A stretch of DNA of 7,921 nucleotides from Desulfobulbaceae bacterium (GTDB lineage Bacteria > Desulfobacterota > Desulfobulbia > Desulfobulbales > Desulfocapsaceae). This document shows, piece by piece, positions 6,220-7,921 of the stretch; position 1 is the stretch's first letter; every line of letters begins with the position of its first letter. The position numbers and the translations under genes were made by a program. The stretch lies in assembly GCA_030599175.1 (NCBI GenBank), contig JAUVON010000113.1, forward strand, positions 1 to 7,921. The letters are read 5' to 3'. The notes under the pieces are model-generated. The model saw nothing but the letters and a program-made list of their open reading frames with translations, had not been told where the DNA came from and did no database searches.

Positions 6220-7506
6220 ATGAAGGAAGTTGTGATAGTTAGTGGCTCCAGAACGGCGGTTGGTACATTTGGTGGTTCTCTGAAGAATGTCTCCGCCATC
6301 GACCTTGGCTCCGTTGTGATGAAAGATGTTTTACGTAAAGTAGCACTTCGTCCCGCAACAAATGAAACCATTACCGCCCTGGCACCGGAGAAATTACAGG
6401 ATCAGGGTATGACTGAAATCGAAACAGCGGCCTATGACTGGGATGACACCCTGAAACCTGTTGTCATCGATGAAGTTATAATGGGCAATGTCCTGCAGGC
6501 AGGCCAAGGCCAGAACCCGGCCAGACAGGCCATGATCCGCGCAGGGTATCTAAAGGAAACCCCTGCTTATACAATCAACAAGATATGCGGTTCCGGCCTG
6601 AAAGCCATAGCCCTCGGTGCAGCCTCAATCATGACAGGCGAGGCCGAGGTTGTTGTTGCCGGAGGACAGGAATCCATGAGCAACGCCCCAATGGCACTAC
6701 CTAAAGCCAGATGGGGCTACAGAATGGAACTCACCGGAGTTGGTGAAGTCCGCGATCTGATGGTTTATGACGGATTATATGAGATTTTTTATGGATATCA
6801 TATGGGTGTCACCGCAGAAAACATCGTTGCGAAATATGATATCAGCCGCAAGGAGCAGGATGAACTCGCCGTGCTCAGTCATAACCGTGCATTTGCAGCT
6901 GTACAGAACGGTACTTTTAAAGATGAAATCGTCGACGTGCTGATAAAGAATCGGAGAGGCGACATAATTGTCAACACCGATGAACGGCCAATGGAAACGG
7001 ATATGGAGAAGATGTCCAAATTACGCCCTGTATTCAAAAAAGACGGCTCCGTAACCGCTGGAAATGCCTCCGGTATCAACGATGGCGGCGCAGCAGTCCT
7101 GATGATGAGTCGGGAAAAAGCTGATGAACTCGGCCTCACTCCGATTGTTTCCATCGAATCATTTGGTGCAGGCGGTCTAGATCCTGCGTATATGGGCCTT
7201 GGCCCGGTACCGGCGATAAAAAAAGTGCTGAAAAAAACCGGTTTAGCAATCAATGATATCGAGATGATTGAGCTTAACGAAGCCTTTGCCGCCCAGGCTA
7301 TCGGCTGCATGAGGGAACTGGGAATCGCAACAGACAGACCCAATGAACTTGGTAGCGGCATCTCACTTGGCCACCCGATCGGCTGCACCGGTGCACGCCA
7401 GATGGTTACAGGCATGTACCAGATGGAGAGGAAAAACTATGGTACGGGCCTCATCTCCATGTGCATAGGCGGCGGCATGGGTATGGCAATGGTTATAAGA
7501 CGGTAG
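6220..7506 (+). CDS. Thiolase (acetyl-CoA C-acyltransferase) with an N-terminal-half insertion
   Basis: Thiolases cleave 3-ketoacyl-CoA with CoA to acetyl-CoA and a shortened acyl-CoA, or condense two acetyl-CoA in reverse. The 428-residue product carries all active-site elements: nucleophile C123 in KICGSG, NEAFAAQ at 353-359, GHPIGCTGAR at 384-393 with H385, and C415 in CIGGGMG near the C-terminus. The N-terminal SGSRTAVGTFGGSL (8-21) is typical. Usual thiolases have about 390-400 residues. The extra length lies between the first helix (ending about 43) and IDEVIMGNV (83-91), a stretch of about 33 additional residues including an acidic YDWDD. The frame is intact across it. The gene is divergent from the ligase-fadN operon and shares its control region, so it probably supplies the last step of the same pathway. 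Whether it prefers long 3-ketoacyl-CoA (FadA role) or acetoacetyl-CoA (AtoB role) cannot be decided, so no symbol is given. Confidence 0.93.
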   Translation: MKEVVIVSGSRTAVGTFGGSLKNVSAIDLGSVVMKDVLRKVALRPATNETITALAPEKLQDQGMTEIETAAYDWDDTLKPVVIDEVIMGNVLQAGQGQNPARQAMIRAGYLKETPAYTINKICGSGLKAIALGAASIMTGEAEVVVAGGQESMSNAPMALPKARWGYRMELTGVGEVRDLMVYDGLYEIFYGYHMGVTAENIVAKYDISRKEQDELAVLSHNRAFAAVQNGTFKDEIVDVLIKNRRGDIIVNTDERPMETDMEKMSKLRPVFKKDGSVTAGNASGINDGGAAVLMMSREKADELGLTPIVSIESFGAGGLDPAYMGLGPVPAIKKVLKKTGLAINDIEMIELNEAFAAQAIGCMRELGIATDRPNELGSGISLGHPIGCTGARQMVTGMYQMERKNYGTGLISMCIGGGMGMAMVIRR

Positions 7507-7525
7507 CGATCCTAACTACTTTGAA

Positions 7526-7559
7526 GAGAAATATCAGGGCTGGAACCCTGATATTTCTC
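7526..7559. terminator. Hairpin between converging genes, probable bidirectional terminator
   Basis: GAGAAATATCAGGG (7526-7539) pairs perfectly over 14 bp with CCCTGATATTTCTC (7546-7559) around a 6-base loop. It lies 19 bases past the thiolase stop and 14 bases past the DUF547 stop on the other strand. No long T-run follows on either strand, so it is not a textbook intrinsic terminator. Position and stability still make transcript ending or 3'-end protection the likely role. Confidence 0.75.
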
Positions 7560-7573
7560 GCAACAGTTACGTA

Positions 7574-7921
7574 TTAATTACTCTTGCTGTTCAATTTCCA
7601 GTCATATTTAAGGAAATCAATCTTAATCCCACCAGCTCTCACTTTCTCCGCCGTCTTTTCATCAAGACCAAGGGCCTGATCATAACTCGCCAAAAACTGG
7701 CCCAGGGACTGGAATCCAAGCCATCCCTTCTCAAAATCCTGCCGATACCATTTAAAAAGTGAGGAAACCTCAAGAACATGGTTCTTCAGCCGATTTCTCT
7801 CTCTATCTGCAAGGAAAAACTCACTCGCCTCGGCCAGCTGGTTCTGCAGTTTTTCTCCTGTATAGGCCTCTGATCGTAGCGACGGACAACCGATACTTGC
7901 GCAATTGACAGCAAAATGAAT
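7574..7921 (-). CDS. DUF547 domain protein, C-terminal part (5' end outside window)
   Basis: One minus-strand frame is open from the window edge to a TAA at 7576-7574, giving 115 residues. It begins in the conserved DUF547 core, IHFAVNCASIGCPSLRSEAY, with its paired cysteines. It continues through LFKWYRQDF and ends with IKIDFLKYDWKLN, a typical DUF547 C-terminus. The family's biochemical role is not established. Full-length bacterial members often have an N-terminal signal peptide, but that part would lie beyond the window. The gene converges on the thiolase with the hairpin at 7526-7559 between them, so it belongs to a different transcription unit and its link to fatty acid metabolism is not supported. 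The family call rests on motif recognition and is fairly secure. Confidence 0.85.
   Translation of the reverse strand: MHFAVNCASIGCPSLRSEAYTGEKLQNQLAEASEFFLADRERNRLKNHVLEVSSLFKWYRQDFEKGWLGFQSLGQFLASYDQALGLDEKTAEKVRAGGIKIDFLKYDWKLNSKSN

Noticed and set aside
6879..7415. 178-codon minus-strand open frame inside the thiolase
   Set aside because: It is antisense to conserved thiolase motifs and rich in Ser, Pro and Ala as expected of a shadow frame.

Overview
The window looks like chromosomal DNA of a Gram-negative bacterium of moderate GC content. The mix of genes is a FadN-type fused beta-oxidation enzyme, a long-chain acyl-CoA ligase, a thiolase, a class I polyphosphate kinase 2 and a DUF547 protein. 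Together with a palindromic intergenic element whose right arm resembles dispersed repeats I associate with sulfate-reducing Desulfobacterota, this suggests that phylum. The assignment is inference from gene content, not proof.

Layout from left to right. Bases 2-202 hold the 3' end of an unrecognised plus-strand gene. It converges on ppk2 (224-1276, minus), a class I polyphosphate kinase with a lysine-rich N-terminal tail. A gap of about 470 bases (1277-1745) has no convincing gene. It carries the ppk2 ribosome binding site, a perfect 12-bp palindrome and an imperfect inverted-repeat element of about 129 bp. Next is a two-gene minus-strand operon read from about 6100 down to 1746: an AMP-forming long-chain acyl-CoA synthetase (4130-5986), then a 3-hydroxyacyl-CoA dehydrogenase/enoyl-CoA hydratase fusion (1746-4133), coupled through an ATGA overlap. 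The divergent control region 5987-6219 holds two tandem sigma70-like promoters for the operon, two candidate operators and an extended -10 promoter for the thiolase. The thiolase (6220-7506, plus) ends before a strong hairpin (7526-7559). The 3' part of a DUF547 gene (7574-7921, minus) converges on that hairpin.

How the genes fit together. The ligase activates a fatty acid to acyl-CoA. The fused enzyme hydrates the enoyl-CoA and oxidises the 3-hydroxyacyl-CoA with NAD+. The thiolase cleaves the 3-ketoacyl-CoA. This is a beta-oxidation module lacking only the acyl-CoA dehydrogenase and its electron acceptors, which must be encoded elsewhere. The divergent arrangement and operator-like palindromes suggest shared control by a lipid- or acyl-CoA-responsive regulator, but no regulator gene lies in the window.

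I see no mobile element with a transposase, no CRISPR array and no tRNA or rRNA. Nothing here amounts to a clearly undescribed system. The points most worth a second look are the divergent control region, the palindromic element, and an unusual insertion of about 33 residues in the thiolase.
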